From: Bacteroidota bacterium
GTDB taxonomy: Bacteria > Bacteroidota > Bacteroidia > Bacteroidales > JAGONC01
DNA: 64,000 nt
Direction of reading: 5' to 3'
Assembly (NCBI GenBank): GCA_026391695.1
Contig: JAPLDP010000086.1
Location: forward strand, 21,799-85,798
A program made the translations under genes and the position numbers. Of this stretch, positions 45,309 through 54,453 are shown one piece after another. Positions within the stretch are counted from its first letter, which is position 1. Each line of letters opens with the position of its first letter. Under the pieces are notes generated by a model, which saw only the letters and a program-made list of their open reading frames with translations, had not been told where the DNA came from and made no database searches.

Positions 45309-45378
45309 TGAAAATATAATTTGAGATGGAGTAAGAGGCAAAATTAAAAAATTATTGATGAATTAAATAGGCTATTAG

Positions 45379-45418
45379 CCCACGACTTAAGTCATAATCC
45401 CATGACTTAAGTCATGGG
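45379..45418. repeat. double copy of a GACTTAAGTC palindrome
   Basis: A perfect 20-bp palindrome CCCATGACTTAAGTCATGGG lies at 45399-45418, and a partly degraded copy at 45379-45396 has the core CGACTTAAGTC. They lie just downstream of the leftward cargo gene 45449-46966. A related palindrome occurs at 47027-47050 beyond the other end of that gene. Confidence 0.8.
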
Positions 45419-45448
45419 TGAGATATATAAATTCATTATCGCACGACC

Positions 45449-46966
45449 TTATTGAACTATTAGTTTACCTGATATGACGGAACCGTGTTGGCCGGTAAGG
45501 GTATAAATATAGATGCCGGGTTTCAGGATTGTACCCGGAAGGGGTGTACTTACAGAAGGCACATCCATTTCAGCCAATCTATTACCCAGAACATCATAGA
45601 ATTCAATCAGGTACGGGAAATCCGTTCCATCTTCAATCTTTATGACAGCTTCATTATGCATGGGATTAGGAACGATCGTTACATGACACTCTCCGTCCAA
45701 CATCGTGTTATCAATCCCGAGAATAACACTGGGATCAAGGGGTGTACCCCATATTTCCTCACCCTTTTGAAAAAATAATAATTGTCTTCTTTCTTCATTG
45801 AAACCGAAAACACACCAATAATAGGGGCCACCGCATCCCTGGATATACTCGTAGTCAGGAAAACAACCGTCCCACGAAATTTCAGTCCAGCAAGTGTCTT
45901 CATAAAATCCATACCAACCCGTAGAAGATGCGATTTTTTCAGTCCGGCCATTGGCTACATCCGGTTTGATCATTCTCATGAAATAGATGCCTATGTCATT
46001 GCCAGGGATCACGGATTCATCGGGCAGATAAGAAAAATCAATGGCTTCCTGCGAATTAAAATTGATCGTTTCAACAATGGTGTCGTTGTAAATATCGACA
46101 AAACTGGTATCGGTTGATTCACGGGAATGACTCATTATCCTGTGATATGTATAAAATACTGTATCCTCACCGGGAGAATTCATCTTATCGATCACTTTAA
46201 GGATAGCTAAAATGTTATCTGTCACATAATAAGGTGGCGAATTCGATGCGTGAAAATATTCAGATATGTGAAACTCATCGCCAACATCATAATCAATAAC
46301 CTCTCTAAAGGTGATGTTCGTCCTGCCTATTTGGGGATTGCTCATACCACACAGCATGAACGATTCAAGGTAATCCTCGTTGGGCCATGAAGTCCACAGG
46401 TCGGGAAAAACAATGAAATTGACCAGTTGAATCAACCCATGCTCCTTACTGAGTTTTAATTGGTAATCATTGACAGGATGACTCATGGGATTACCCGAAC
46501 CATCTTTCGCCTGGAATTGAATGGTTTTAACCGTATCGGTAATTCCAATGAAGGAGAGGGTATCGATTGAAACAACCGTGGCTTCGACATAATCATTATT
46601 ATCAAATCGGTAACAAATCCAATTTTCATTTAAAACGGCCAGGGTGTTGATCTTGATGGTATCTTCATCGATGTTGAAAAAATAGTTATAACCGTCGGGA
46701 TCGACAACAACGTACTTTCCAATCCATGAAGCACTATATGGACTATAGCACCACGGGAACTCCGTACTGAGGCGTATCGTACAAAAATTATGATAATATA
46801 TGTTGGTTCCAATTGTTGTGACAGAATCGATACGGATGGCTTTAATGTTATTGGCCTGGTCGATGTAATCGAATTCCCCTCCCTCATAAACACATTGGTA
46901 ATTTTGGGAAAGACAGTATGTAATCGGTGCTAAAATGAAAGTAAGAATGAGTGATGTCTTTTTCAT
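45449..46966 (-). CDS. T9SS cargo protein of unknown function
   Basis: The 505-residue protein begins MKKTSLILTFILAPITYCLS, a signal peptide ending near residue 21. The body is beta-rich with many aromatic residues and a few cysteines (YIQGCGGPYYWCVFGF near 385). It contains no catalytic motif I know. The C-terminal sorting domain runs from TIVPNPMHNEAVIKIEDGTD to GIYIYTLTGQHGSVISGKLI. The gene is bracketed by palindromic repeats at 45379-45418 and 47027-47050 and stands alone on its strand between hutU and a divergent protease gene. Confidence 0.78.
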   Translation of the reverse strand: MKKTSLILTFILAPITYCLSQNYQCVYEGGEFDYIDQANNIKAIRIDSVTTIGTNIYYHNFCTIRLSTEFPWCYSPYSASWIGKYVVVDPDGYNYFFNIDEDTIKINTLAVLNENWICYRFDNNDYVEATVVSIDTLSFIGITDTVKTIQFQAKDGSGNPMSHPVNDYQLKLSKEHGLIQLVNFIVFPDLWTSWPNEDYLESFMLCGMSNPQIGRTNITFREVIDYDVGDEFHISEYFHASNSPPYYVTDNILAILKVIDKMNSPGEDTVFYTYHRIMSHSRESTDTSFVDIYNDTIVETINFNSQEAIDFSYLPDESVIPGNDIGIYFMRMIKPDVANGRTEKIASSTGWYGFYEDTCWTEISWDGCFPDYEYIQGCGGPYYWCVFGFNEERRQLLFFQKGEEIWGTPLDPSVILGIDNTMLDGECHVTIVPNPMHNEAVIKIEDGTDFPYLIEFYDVLGNRLAEMDVPSVSTPLPGTILKPGIYIYTLTGQHGSVISGKLIVQ

Positions 46967-47026
46967 GATTAGGATATAATTAGGGCGAAATAATCACAAA
47001 TATAACACATTTTAACCTATTTATCT

Positions 47027-47050
47027 CACCCACGACTTAAGTCGTGGGTG
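47027..47050. repeat. 24-bp palindrome in a divergent intergenic region
   Basis: The inner 20 bases read CCCACGACTTAAGTCGTGGG, and CA/TG extend the palindrome at each end. A run of six T follows at 47052-47057, so it looks like a terminator. However, both neighbouring genes are transcribed away from it, which argues for a repeat or mobile-type origin. Its outer flank GAGATA, read inward to the gene 45449-46966, matches the flank at 45420-45425. Confidence 0.8.
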
Positions 47051-47128
47051 ATTTTTTATTATTCTTAATAATAGCATATAAGATCATTATTTTGTAATTT
47101 TATATCTTACTTGTATACAGATATCTTA

Positions 47129-49603
47129 ATGAGATCTTTTATTACTTCATTGGTTATAATTTATACACTTATTAATTCCTATCCCCTTTTTGCAAATCCC
47201 GTCGACTCCCTGACTGCTAAAAAAATGGCCATTAATTTTTATTTTGAAAGGATAGACCAGGTTAGCAAGGTGGATTACTTTTCACTAAGGATTTCAAATT
47301 CATTCATTAAATATGCCGATGGAAGAGCTACTTATTATGTTTTTTCTTTTAGTGGTCATGGCTTTATCATTGTATCATCCGAAGATAACGTATACCCGGT
47401 TTTGGGTTACTCATTTGACAATCCCTATATCCCGGAAAATCAAAATATTGCCTTTACGGAGTGGATGAATAATTATGAGCAGCAAATCCTCAATGCAAGA
47501 GAAAAAGGACTTTCATCGACAAAAGCCATAAAAGATACCTGGGATTATTATTCGTCGGACACTTTTAATTCATACGGGTATCGTGTTAAATTGACAACAG
47601 TCAATCCTCTACTCACCGCAACCTGGAGTCAGAATAACTATTATAATGAGATGTGCCCGGCAGATTCAGCCGGTATTGATGGACATGCTCCTGCCGGATG
47701 TGTGGCAGTCGCCATGGCCCAGGTCATGTATTATTTCAGGTACCCTCTGAAAGGCACAGGCTCACACGGTTATGTAAGCCCAACCTATGGTCTTATTTCT
47801 GCCGACTTTGAGAATACGGAATACAAATGGGATCAAATGCTCAACTTTATTTACAATGAAAGCAATCCTGCCATTGCCGAATTGATATTTCATTGTGGTG
47901 TCGCTACAGATATGAATTACGGCTCTCAATCTTCGGGAACAACAACTGAGAAAACAGTTGATGCCCTGGTCACCTATTTTAACTACTCACCCGAAATCCT
48001 GTTTATCAAAAAAGACACCACTGAAAATTGGAAGGAACTTCTTAAAGACAACCTCGACAATCACAAGCCAATGATATACAAAGGATCCTATGGCTGGTCA
48101 GGACATTCATTTGTTTGTGACGGATACCAAGGTGATGATTTCTTCCATTTTAATTGGGGATGGAGCGGCGATTGTAATGGCTATTTTTATCTCGATAATC
48201 TTAATCCCGGTGGATATAATTTCACTTCTGATCAGAATGCGGTTATTAACATTTATCCACAAGGAGAATATCCTTATTATTGCGATGGTACGGATACCCT
48301 GAAAATGAAGTTTGGTTCTTTTGAAGATGGCAGCGGACCAAAGGATTATCCTGACAATTCAAGCTGCAGATGGCTCATCTCACCTGAAGATACATCGATC
48401 AATAATATCGAGCTGAAATTTACCTATCTTGACACAGAACCCGATCATGATTTTCTTACCGTTTATAATGGTGCAACGATTTCTGATCCTATTATCAGGA
48501 CGTTTTCGGGTTCATCCATACCTGATGTAATAACTACAGAAAACAACAAGTTACTTTTGGTTTTTACATCTGACGACAGCACTACTGCTTCCGGCTGGCA
48601 GGCTACCTATTACGGCAGATCAGAGCCATTCTGCGATTCATTAACTACAGTTACTTCCCTTGCCTTATCCTTTGAGGATTGCAGCGGGCCATATCAATAT
48701 ACCAACAATACAGAATGCAAATGGTTAATCGCACCAAAAGATAATGAACATGATTCTGTTTCATCCATCGACTTAAGGTTTATCTCACTGAATACGGAGA
48801 CGGATAAAGATGTTGTAACCATTTATAACGGTGCAACGGAAAATGATCCTGTGCTCGGCATGTTTTCAGGTCATACGACACCCCCACCTATGCAATCAAC
48901 AGGAGATAAGATACTTATTAATTTCTCCTCCAACGACAGCATCACAGGAAAGGGCTGGAGGATTAAATACAACTCTGTGTTTCCGGTTTATTGCCATGAC
49001 ACAACATATTTGACTCGTGAAACTGATACTCTTGGCGATGGTAGCGGATTAAAAAAATATATTAATGACACCGAATGTTACTGGCTTATTGAACCGATAG
49101 ATAAGAAGATTATTCAACTTAACTTCTTAAAGTTTGAATTGGAACACAATTATGACAAGGTTGAGATCTATGATCCCACCACAACTCCGGCTACATTGCT
49201 TGCACGATGCACAGGATTTGAGATTCCTGATCCGGTTGTTGCCGGCAATGGTAAAATGCTGATCCGGTTTTTGGCTGATTATTCCATAGTATATGACGGC
49301 TGGGAAGCTTGCTATACATCTTCAAATACCGGAATTGATAGGTGGGCAACGATTCAGGATCTCTCTGTTTTTCCTAATCCATCCAATGAAAAACTATTTC
49401 TTTCATTCCATTTAAGGGATGAAAAGGATTTGTTTATCAGGCTTATCTCATTAAAAGGTGAGGTGGTCTATTCGAGTGAATTTAAAAAGGCTGAAGGAAA
49501 ATTCACTCGTATCATCGATGTTCATTCCTTTTCGAAAAACATCTATTTGTTGCAAATAATAACCGACAATGATCTAATATCCAGAAAGGTGGTTATAAAA
49601 TGA
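47129..49603 (+). CDS. secreted C10-family cysteine protease with CUB-like domains and T9SS sorting signal
   Basis: The 824-residue protein (ATG 47129) has a signal peptide (MRSFITSLVIIYTLINSYPL), a propeptide-like region (SGHGFIIVSSEDNVYPVLGY), and a streptopain-type catalytic domain. Catalytic Cys191 lies in PAGCVAVAMAQVMYYFRYP, His326 in GWSGHSFVCDGYQ, followed by FHFNWGWSGDCNGYF. Three CUB-like beta domains follow (each with DG SG..Y.N...C.W, a central D..T.YNG, and F.SDDS..GWQ): about 372-490, 497-613 and 618-720. The T9SS sorting domain begins VFPNPSNEKLFLSFHL. It is a likely surface protease of the interpain/streptopain kind. Its stop overlaps the next start by four bases. Confidence 0.87.
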   Translation: MRSFITSLVIIYTLINSYPLFANPVDSLTAKKMAINFYFERIDQVSKVDYFSLRISNSFIKYADGRATYYVFSFSGHGFIIVSSEDNVYPVLGYSFDNPYIPENQNIAFTEWMNNYEQQILNAREKGLSSTKAIKDTWDYYSSDTFNSYGYRVKLTTVNPLLTATWSQNNYYNEMCPADSAGIDGHAPAGCVAVAMAQVMYYFRYPLKGTGSHGYVSPTYGLISADFENTEYKWDQMLNFIYNESNPAIAELIFHCGVATDMNYGSQSSGTTTEKTVDALVTYFNYSPEILFIKKDTTENWKELLKDNLDNHKPMIYKGSYGWSGHSFVCDGYQGDDFFHFNWGWSGDCNGYFYLDNLNPGGYNFTSDQNAVINIYPQGEYPYYCDGTDTLKMKFGSFEDGSGPKDYPDNSSCRWLISPEDTSINNIELKFTYLDTEPDHDFLTVYNGATISDPIIRTFSGSSIPDVITTENNKLLLVFTSDDSTTASGWQATYYGRSEPFCDSLTTVTSLALSFEDCSGPYQYTNNTECKWLIAPKDNEHDSVSSIDLRFISLNTETDKDVVTIYNGATENDPVLGMFSGHTTPPPMQSTGDKILINFSSNDSITGKGWRIKYNSVFPVYCHDTTYLTRETDTLGDGSGLKKYINDTECYWLIEPIDKKIIQLNFLKFELEHNYDKVEIYDPTTTPATLLARCTGFEIPDPVVAGNGKMLIRFLADYSIVYDGWEACYTSSNTGIDRWATIQDLSVFPNPSNEKLFLSFHLRDEKDLFIRLISLKGEVVYSSEFKKAEGKFTRIIDVHSFSKNIYLLQIITDNDLISRKVVIK

Positions 49604-51699
49604 AAATTTGTGGTATCAATTATACTCCGGTTTTTCTGCTGGCCTATCTAATGTTAGTGTATTCGCTGGCTATTGCCCAGGAAAAACCTCCGGTAGCTGC
49701 CAATGATTATGCCGCTACCTATGTCGAGTACCCCGTTACAATTAATGTACTTGTCAATGATTATGGTCAATATGGTCATACAATTAAAATTTTTGCGGTT
49801 TATGTACCTGGCAATGGAATTAAAAGTTTCAATGATAGCTGCATTACATATACATCCTACTTTTATTTTTCAGGAGTTGACACCATCAGTTACAAAATAT
49901 TAGATGTTAATAATGGTTTGTTTTCTGAACTGGCTTATTTATATATCACCGTTGAAAATAAAAACTTCGCCTTCCTTGATATCAATAATTATAAGGCAAG
50001 GATAAATGCTTTCGGAGAACATTTCTGGGATTACAAATGGAATTCCGCAGAACCAGAATTACACTCCTGCGAAATTCCCAGAGGCAGTGGTAAAGGCACT
50101 TTATTTTCAACATCATTTTGGATAGGGGGTCTGGATGAGATAGGAAATCTACATTTGGCGGCAGAATGGCATCGGGGATTCCCTTACTTTTATTATAATT
50201 ATTTTGATTTCAAACCAGGACCGGTTACTGATAGTATCTATTATTCAATCACTTATGACAGCCTATGGAATCGTGTATGGAAACTGAATAAACCAGATAT
50301 CGATTATCATAAAGCTCACTGGTGGGAGGAAGACTATAATCCAATTGAAGAAATACGGACATGGCCAGGAAACGGCGATACTTCGATAGGTCAGGCTTCT
50401 CAGTTGGCTCCGTTTTTTAATCGAACTAAAGATGGATTATACAATCCTTTAGATGGAGATTATCCACTAATAAAAGGAGACCAGGCGATCTTTTTCATTT
50501 TTAATGATGACAGGTGTGAACATCAAGCCTCTTACGGAGAAAAATTAGGTATCGAAATTCATGGAATGGCTTATGGATTTGACTGCCCTCAAGACTCCTC
50601 TTTCTATAATTCAATATTTTTACATTATAATATTATTAACCATTCTCCAACAACTTACTATAATACTTATATCGGCGTCTTGACGGATATGGATATTGGT
50701 ATCAGTGGAGATGATTATATCGGTTCAGATGTTTCGAGAAACTCATTTTTTGTCTATAACGGGACTTCGGTTGATGGCAATGGTGAAATTATTGCCTACG
50801 GGCTTAATCCACCTGCACAGTCCACCACAATTCTTGGAGGACCTTTTATTGATCCTGATGGTTCTGATAATCCTAAAACTGATTTGGATGGAAATCAGTT
50901 GTGTAATGAAAGCATAAATGGACTTAACTTCAATGATGACATCGTTGATAATGAACGGTATGGCATGACCGGATTTATAGGCCTGCAGAGTGATTTTTAT
51001 AATTTATGGCCATATTTTGCTGATTCCTATTATTTATTATTAAATGGAATCTGGAAAGACTCAGTAAACGTGTTGTACGGTGGAAATGGTCGTCCGGAGG
51101 GAGGAGCTTATGGACCATCATGTCGTTTTATGTACCCTGGAACAACCGATGCATTAAACTGGGGCTGTGGATGTGTTTTGCCCAACGGACCTGTTGACTG
51201 GACACAAGAAACAGCCGGTTTAGTTCCTGATGATGTGGAAGGTGTGAGTATCATGGGGCCTTTTACTTTCAAGACTTCGGAAAAACAGGAACTCGACATT
51301 GCATTCGTGTTCGGCAGGGATTATATTAACCCAGACCAACATGCGGCAATAGAAGTTATGAAGCAACGCATAGATGTGATCAGGCAGGCGTTTCTGAATG
51401 ATAGTACGCCATGCGGGAGCAGCTTTTCAGAGGTGGAACACAAAAAGGACATTTCAAAGCAGCCATACGTTTATCCCAATCCCGCACAGGATCATTTCAT
51501 GTTGAAATATAAAACGATGTCCAATAAAACCGAATATGCTATTTATGATATCCTGGGAGAACAGTTACAGACCGGACAGCTTCAAGTTGGTAATTTGCAT
51601 GATATTTCTATTGCCAATTTAATGAATGGCGTTTATATCCTTTGTATTCATGAGGGAAATGCTTTTTATACGACTAAAATCGTAAAACATAAATGGTGA
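49600..51699 (+). CDS. T9SS cargo protein with N-terminal Ig-like domain
   Basis: The 699-residue protein starts MKICGINYTPVFLLAYLMLV with a signal peptide ending near AIAQ. An Ig/cadherin-like domain follows (PVAANDYAATYVEYPVTINV, then VDTISYKILDVNNGLFSE), of the Big_9 kind. Then comes a large unrecognised domain of about 450 residues rich in Asp, Gly and aromatic residues (FFNRTKDGLYNPLDGDYPLI, YIGVLTDMDIGISGDDYIG). The end is a sorting domain (YVYPNPAQDHFMLKYKTMSN). The ATG lies inside the stop region of the protease gene (ATGA overlap), so the two are translationally coupled and may act together outside the cell. Confidence 0.8.
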   Translation: MKICGINYTPVFLLAYLMLVYSLAIAQEKPPVAANDYAATYVEYPVTINVLVNDYGQYGHTIKIFAVYVPGNGIKSFNDSCITYTSYFYFSGVDTISYKILDVNNGLFSELAYLYITVENKNFAFLDINNYKARINAFGEHFWDYKWNSAEPELHSCEIPRGSGKGTLFSTSFWIGGLDEIGNLHLAAEWHRGFPYFYYNYFDFKPGPVTDSIYYSITYDSLWNRVWKLNKPDIDYHKAHWWEEDYNPIEEIRTWPGNGDTSIGQASQLAPFFNRTKDGLYNPLDGDYPLIKGDQAIFFIFNDDRCEHQASYGEKLGIEIHGMAYGFDCPQDSSFYNSIFLHYNIINHSPTTYYNTYIGVLTDMDIGISGDDYIGSDVSRNSFFVYNGTSVDGNGEIIAYGLNPPAQSTTILGGPFIDPDGSDNPKTDLDGNQLCNESINGLNFNDDIVDNERYGMTGFIGLQSDFYNLWPYFADSYYLLLNGIWKDSVNVLYGGNGRPEGGAYGPSCRFMYPGTTDALNWGCGCVLPNGPVDWTQETAGLVPDDVEGVSIMGPFTFKTSEKQELDIAFVFGRDYINPDQHAAIEVMKQRIDVIRQAFLNDSTPCGSSFSEVEHKKDISKQPYVYPNPAQDHFMLKYKTMSNKTEYAIYDILGEQLQTGQLQVGNLHDISIANLMNGVYILCIHEGNAFYTTKIVKHKW

Positions 51700-51843
51700 T
51701 TGTGCTTTATGATTAATCTTTGCCGAACATGCTTCTGAAGGTTGGGAAAAAATGTAGTTTCCGGATGATTTCCGTCAAAATAAATACTCATTATTTAAAA
51801 AAAAGTATTATCTTGCAAGTGTTAACCAAAAAACTTTAAACCT

Positions 51844-52266
51844 ATGAACACAAGACTTATCATCGCTACCCTTGTGGGCGGCATCGTTTCCTTCTTCCTT
51901 GGCTGGCTGATATTCGGCGTCCTGCTGATGAACTATTATGAAGCCAACACAACGCAATATGCTGGGCTGATGAGAGAAATGCCCAACATTATTCTTATGA
52001 TAATAGCTAACCTGGCTAATGCGTTTCTGCTGGCATTCATTTTCCAACGCTGGGCAGGGATAAAAACAATCGTTAAAGGGTTGCTTGGAGGGATGCTGGT
52101 GACTTTCCTGATCATCCTGTCAATGGACTTCTATTTACTTGCCTGTATGAACCTCTACACCCCTACTTCGATCATTGTGGATATTATAGTCAACACCGCT
52201 TTTGGCGGGATCATCGGAGGTATTATCGGATGGGTCCTTGGCTTTCAGAAGAAAGTGGCCGCTTAA
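51844..52266 (+). CDS. small four-helix membrane protein
   Basis: The 140-residue protein has four hydrophobic segments at about 7-30, 48-68, 77-97 and 112-134, with GG-rich pairs (ATLVGGIVSFFLGWLIFGVL and NTAFGGIIGGIIGWVLGF). The first part, FFLGWLIFGVLLMNYYEANT, resembles DUF1761-like membrane proteins of Bacteroidota. Function unknown. Its stop codon overlaps the stop of the convergent cargo gene by four bases. Confidence 0.68.
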   Translation: MNTRLIIATLVGGIVSFFLGWLIFGVLLMNYYEANTTQYAGLMREMPNIILMIIANLANAFLLAFIFQRWAGIKTIVKGLLGGMLVTFLIILSMDFYLLACMNLYTPTSIIVDIIVNTAFGGIIGGIIGWVLGFQKKVAA

Positions 52267-54362
52267 TTTCGGCTGACTTTGCTGAACATCTTCACTGACT
52301 GACCACCCTGGTGAGTCATGAGCCTTACATAATATATTCCTGCAGGTAAATCTCTGATATCCAGCGATATATTCCCGGAGGCATCACATGATATTGCCCT
52401 GCTGGTGATCATTCTTCCTGTGTGATCCAGAAGAGATACGGTCAGAACAGATGGTGACTTCATTTGATAGTCTAAGGATATTCTGTCGGTGGCTGGATTT
52501 GGATATACCGAAGAATATGTGCCTGACATATCCGGATCATTGATACCCACGAAAATGATGGATTCATCGAGTATCATCATGGTTATGTCGCTGACCGTGG
52601 TATTTCCCTCATCAAGCACGATAGACATAGGTACAATGGACTTGCCGGGTATTTCGGCAAAGAGCTTGTAAGTGTCGAATGCAAGGTTTGAAAAATAGAA
52701 TGACCCGTCGCTGCCGGAGTAGTTCATTGCCACGAAGTCGGTGGTGGCAGACTGTAGTATGACCGGGATATTTGCCGCTGTGGGGGTGAAGGCTCCGGTC
52801 AGGATCTGACCGCTTATTGATCCGGGTCCCTGCGGAGGGATGCTTACAGGCACAAGGTGGATATGAACACCGTCGGTATTTTGTGTCAGGTTAATGACCG
52901 TTGCATCCTCCCAATGAAGGACATCGCCATAATACGTCGGAAGGTAAAGGCCATAATAGGCTGAATTTGGGCTTGGTTCAGCTTTAATTATATACTGTGC
53001 TGCCGTCAGCCCGCTGAACTCATAGTAACCCTCACCAGCTATCATTTCGGCATATACATCTACCACATAACCTTCCAGCATCTTAAAACCGTATGCGAAT
53101 CCTGTTTCCAGCCAGTTCTCGCCGGCCCATACACGGCCAACAATAAAGTAATATCCTGACAATTCCACATCCAGTGTCGAATAGCCCGGTACAGCCACGG
53201 TGTCCTCTACGATAAGGGTTTCATAACCTTCTCTTGAAAATTTAACTGTATACGTGCCATGTTCCAGTGGCAACTCATAATATCCTGAAGCATTGGTATA
53301 AACGTATTGTTCGCCGGCAATGACCTTTACATCGTTTATTGCTTCTCCTGAAGCTGCATCAGTGACGTAGCCTTTGAATCCTGCCGGTTCCGGTGCTACC
53401 ACATGCATGATATTGTAAATATATGTCTCAGGATTTACAGGGTCATTCGACACGCATCTGAGATTGGCTGTATAGGTCCCATGCTCATAACCTTCAGAAC
53501 AATAGGTTATCCATATCGTTTCCTGGGTACCTGGTAAAAGATAAGCCGATGCCGGCTCAACAGATGTTATAAAGGTGCGGGGGTAGTCGAAACGAACAAT
53601 CATCTCAGGGTGGAGATAAGGAGCATCACAAACGACTTGAAGGCCCACGCCTGGATCAGGTGATTGTATACCTACCGTCCCTGCCGACGAATTGAATTCA
53701 CCGGTAATATGCCGGTATTTCAAAAGGATATCCCCGTTTGATTTCATCACCACCTGTCCAAAAATATAACTTTCGGAGCCCAGGTACTGCACGAATTTAT
53801 TGAACTGGATGATGACATACATATCAAAATGCTTTATATATACCTTCGACAAGCCCTCAACAGGTTTCAGGTCATCCCAGAACCAGGCTATGAAGCTGAC
53901 AAGGTCGCTGTTGGTTGGTATCGAATCGTTGATATAAGGCATTTCCTGATCGGTGAAAGTAATGCATCCATTGGAGTTGATCCAGAAAAGCGATTTTGTT
54001 TCTCCGTAAAACGGAAATTCAAAGCCGAATTCGAATGGTCCTACTGTGTTATCATCTTCAATACCTACCACAAGTGAACCTGTTTCAGATATATCATTGT
54101 ATTCCCATGGTGGTCCGCCCTCTTCATCGCTGTCGATCCAGTAATAACCAAATTCATCCGGTCCACCCCAAGCCCGTTGTCCATAACCGGGAAAGGCGAA
54201 GGTAAGCGTGTCGCTGCCCGTATTCGAAAGGATGGTGTGAACCGTAACAGTGCTATTCACATTAAGTGTCGCCTCCAGCGTGTCGGGATCAATATTTATA
54301 GTTTGCGAATTCAGACTGATTGTGAAGAGGGATAAAATGATCAATACGAAAAAATTTTTCAT
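52263..54362 (-). CDS. T9SS cargo protein with carboxypeptidase-regulatory-like domains
   Basis: The 699-residue protein begins MKNFFVLIILSLFTISLNSQ (signal peptide). The first 300 residues are beta-rich (FGFEFPFYGETKSLFWINSN and NSNGCITF-type strands) and resemble a nidogen-like or beta-sandwich domain. A carboxypeptidase-regulatory-like domain follows at about 335-410 (GFKGYVTDAASGEAINDVKV to GYSTLDVEL), with a second and third similar unit to about 625. The C-terminal sorting domain starts SVYPNPATDRISLDYQMKSP. Likely a surface adhesin or binding protein; no enzyme motif is seen. Confidence 0.8.
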   Translation of the reverse strand: MKNFFVLIILSLFTISLNSQTINIDPDTLEATLNVNSTVTVHTILSNTGSDTLTFAFPGYGQRAWGGPDEFGYYWIDSDEEGGPPWEYNDISETGSLVVGIEDDNTVGPFEFGFEFPFYGETKSLFWINSNGCITFTDQEMPYINDSIPTNSDLVSFIAWFWDDLKPVEGLSKVYIKHFDMYVIIQFNKFVQYLGSESYIFGQVVMKSNGDILLKYRHITGEFNSSAGTVGIQSPDPGVGLQVVCDAPYLHPEMIVRFDYPRTFITSVEPASAYLLPGTQETIWITYCSEGYEHGTYTANLRCVSNDPVNPETYIYNIMHVVAPEPAGFKGYVTDAASGEAINDVKVIAGEQYVYTNASGYYELPLEHGTYTVKFSREGYETLIVEDTVAVPGYSTLDVELSGYYFIVGRVWAGENWLETGFAYGFKMLEGYVVDVYAEMIAGEGYYEFSGLTAAQYIIKAEPSPNSAYYGLYLPTYYGDVLHWEDATVINLTQNTDGVHIHLVPVSIPPQGPGSISGQILTGAFTPTAANIPVILQSATTDFVAMNYSGSDGSFYFSNLAFDTYKLFAEIPGKSIVPMSIVLDEGNTTVSDITMMILDESIIFVGINDPDMSGTYSSVYPNPATDRISLDYQMKSPSVLTVSLLDHTGRMITSRAISCDASGNISLDIRDLPAGIYYVRLMTHQGGQSVKMFSKVSRN

Positions 54363-54453
54363 GATAAGATTATTAAGTACTACTTTTTTACTGAGTATCC
54401 GAAATTACTAATAAAACCGCTTGATTGACAACAATTTCAAATAACAAATTTAT

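Noticed and set aside
47027..47057. Rho-independent terminator (palindrome plus T-run)
   Set aside because: Both adjacent genes are transcribed away from it, so there is no transcript to end; treated as a repeat instead.
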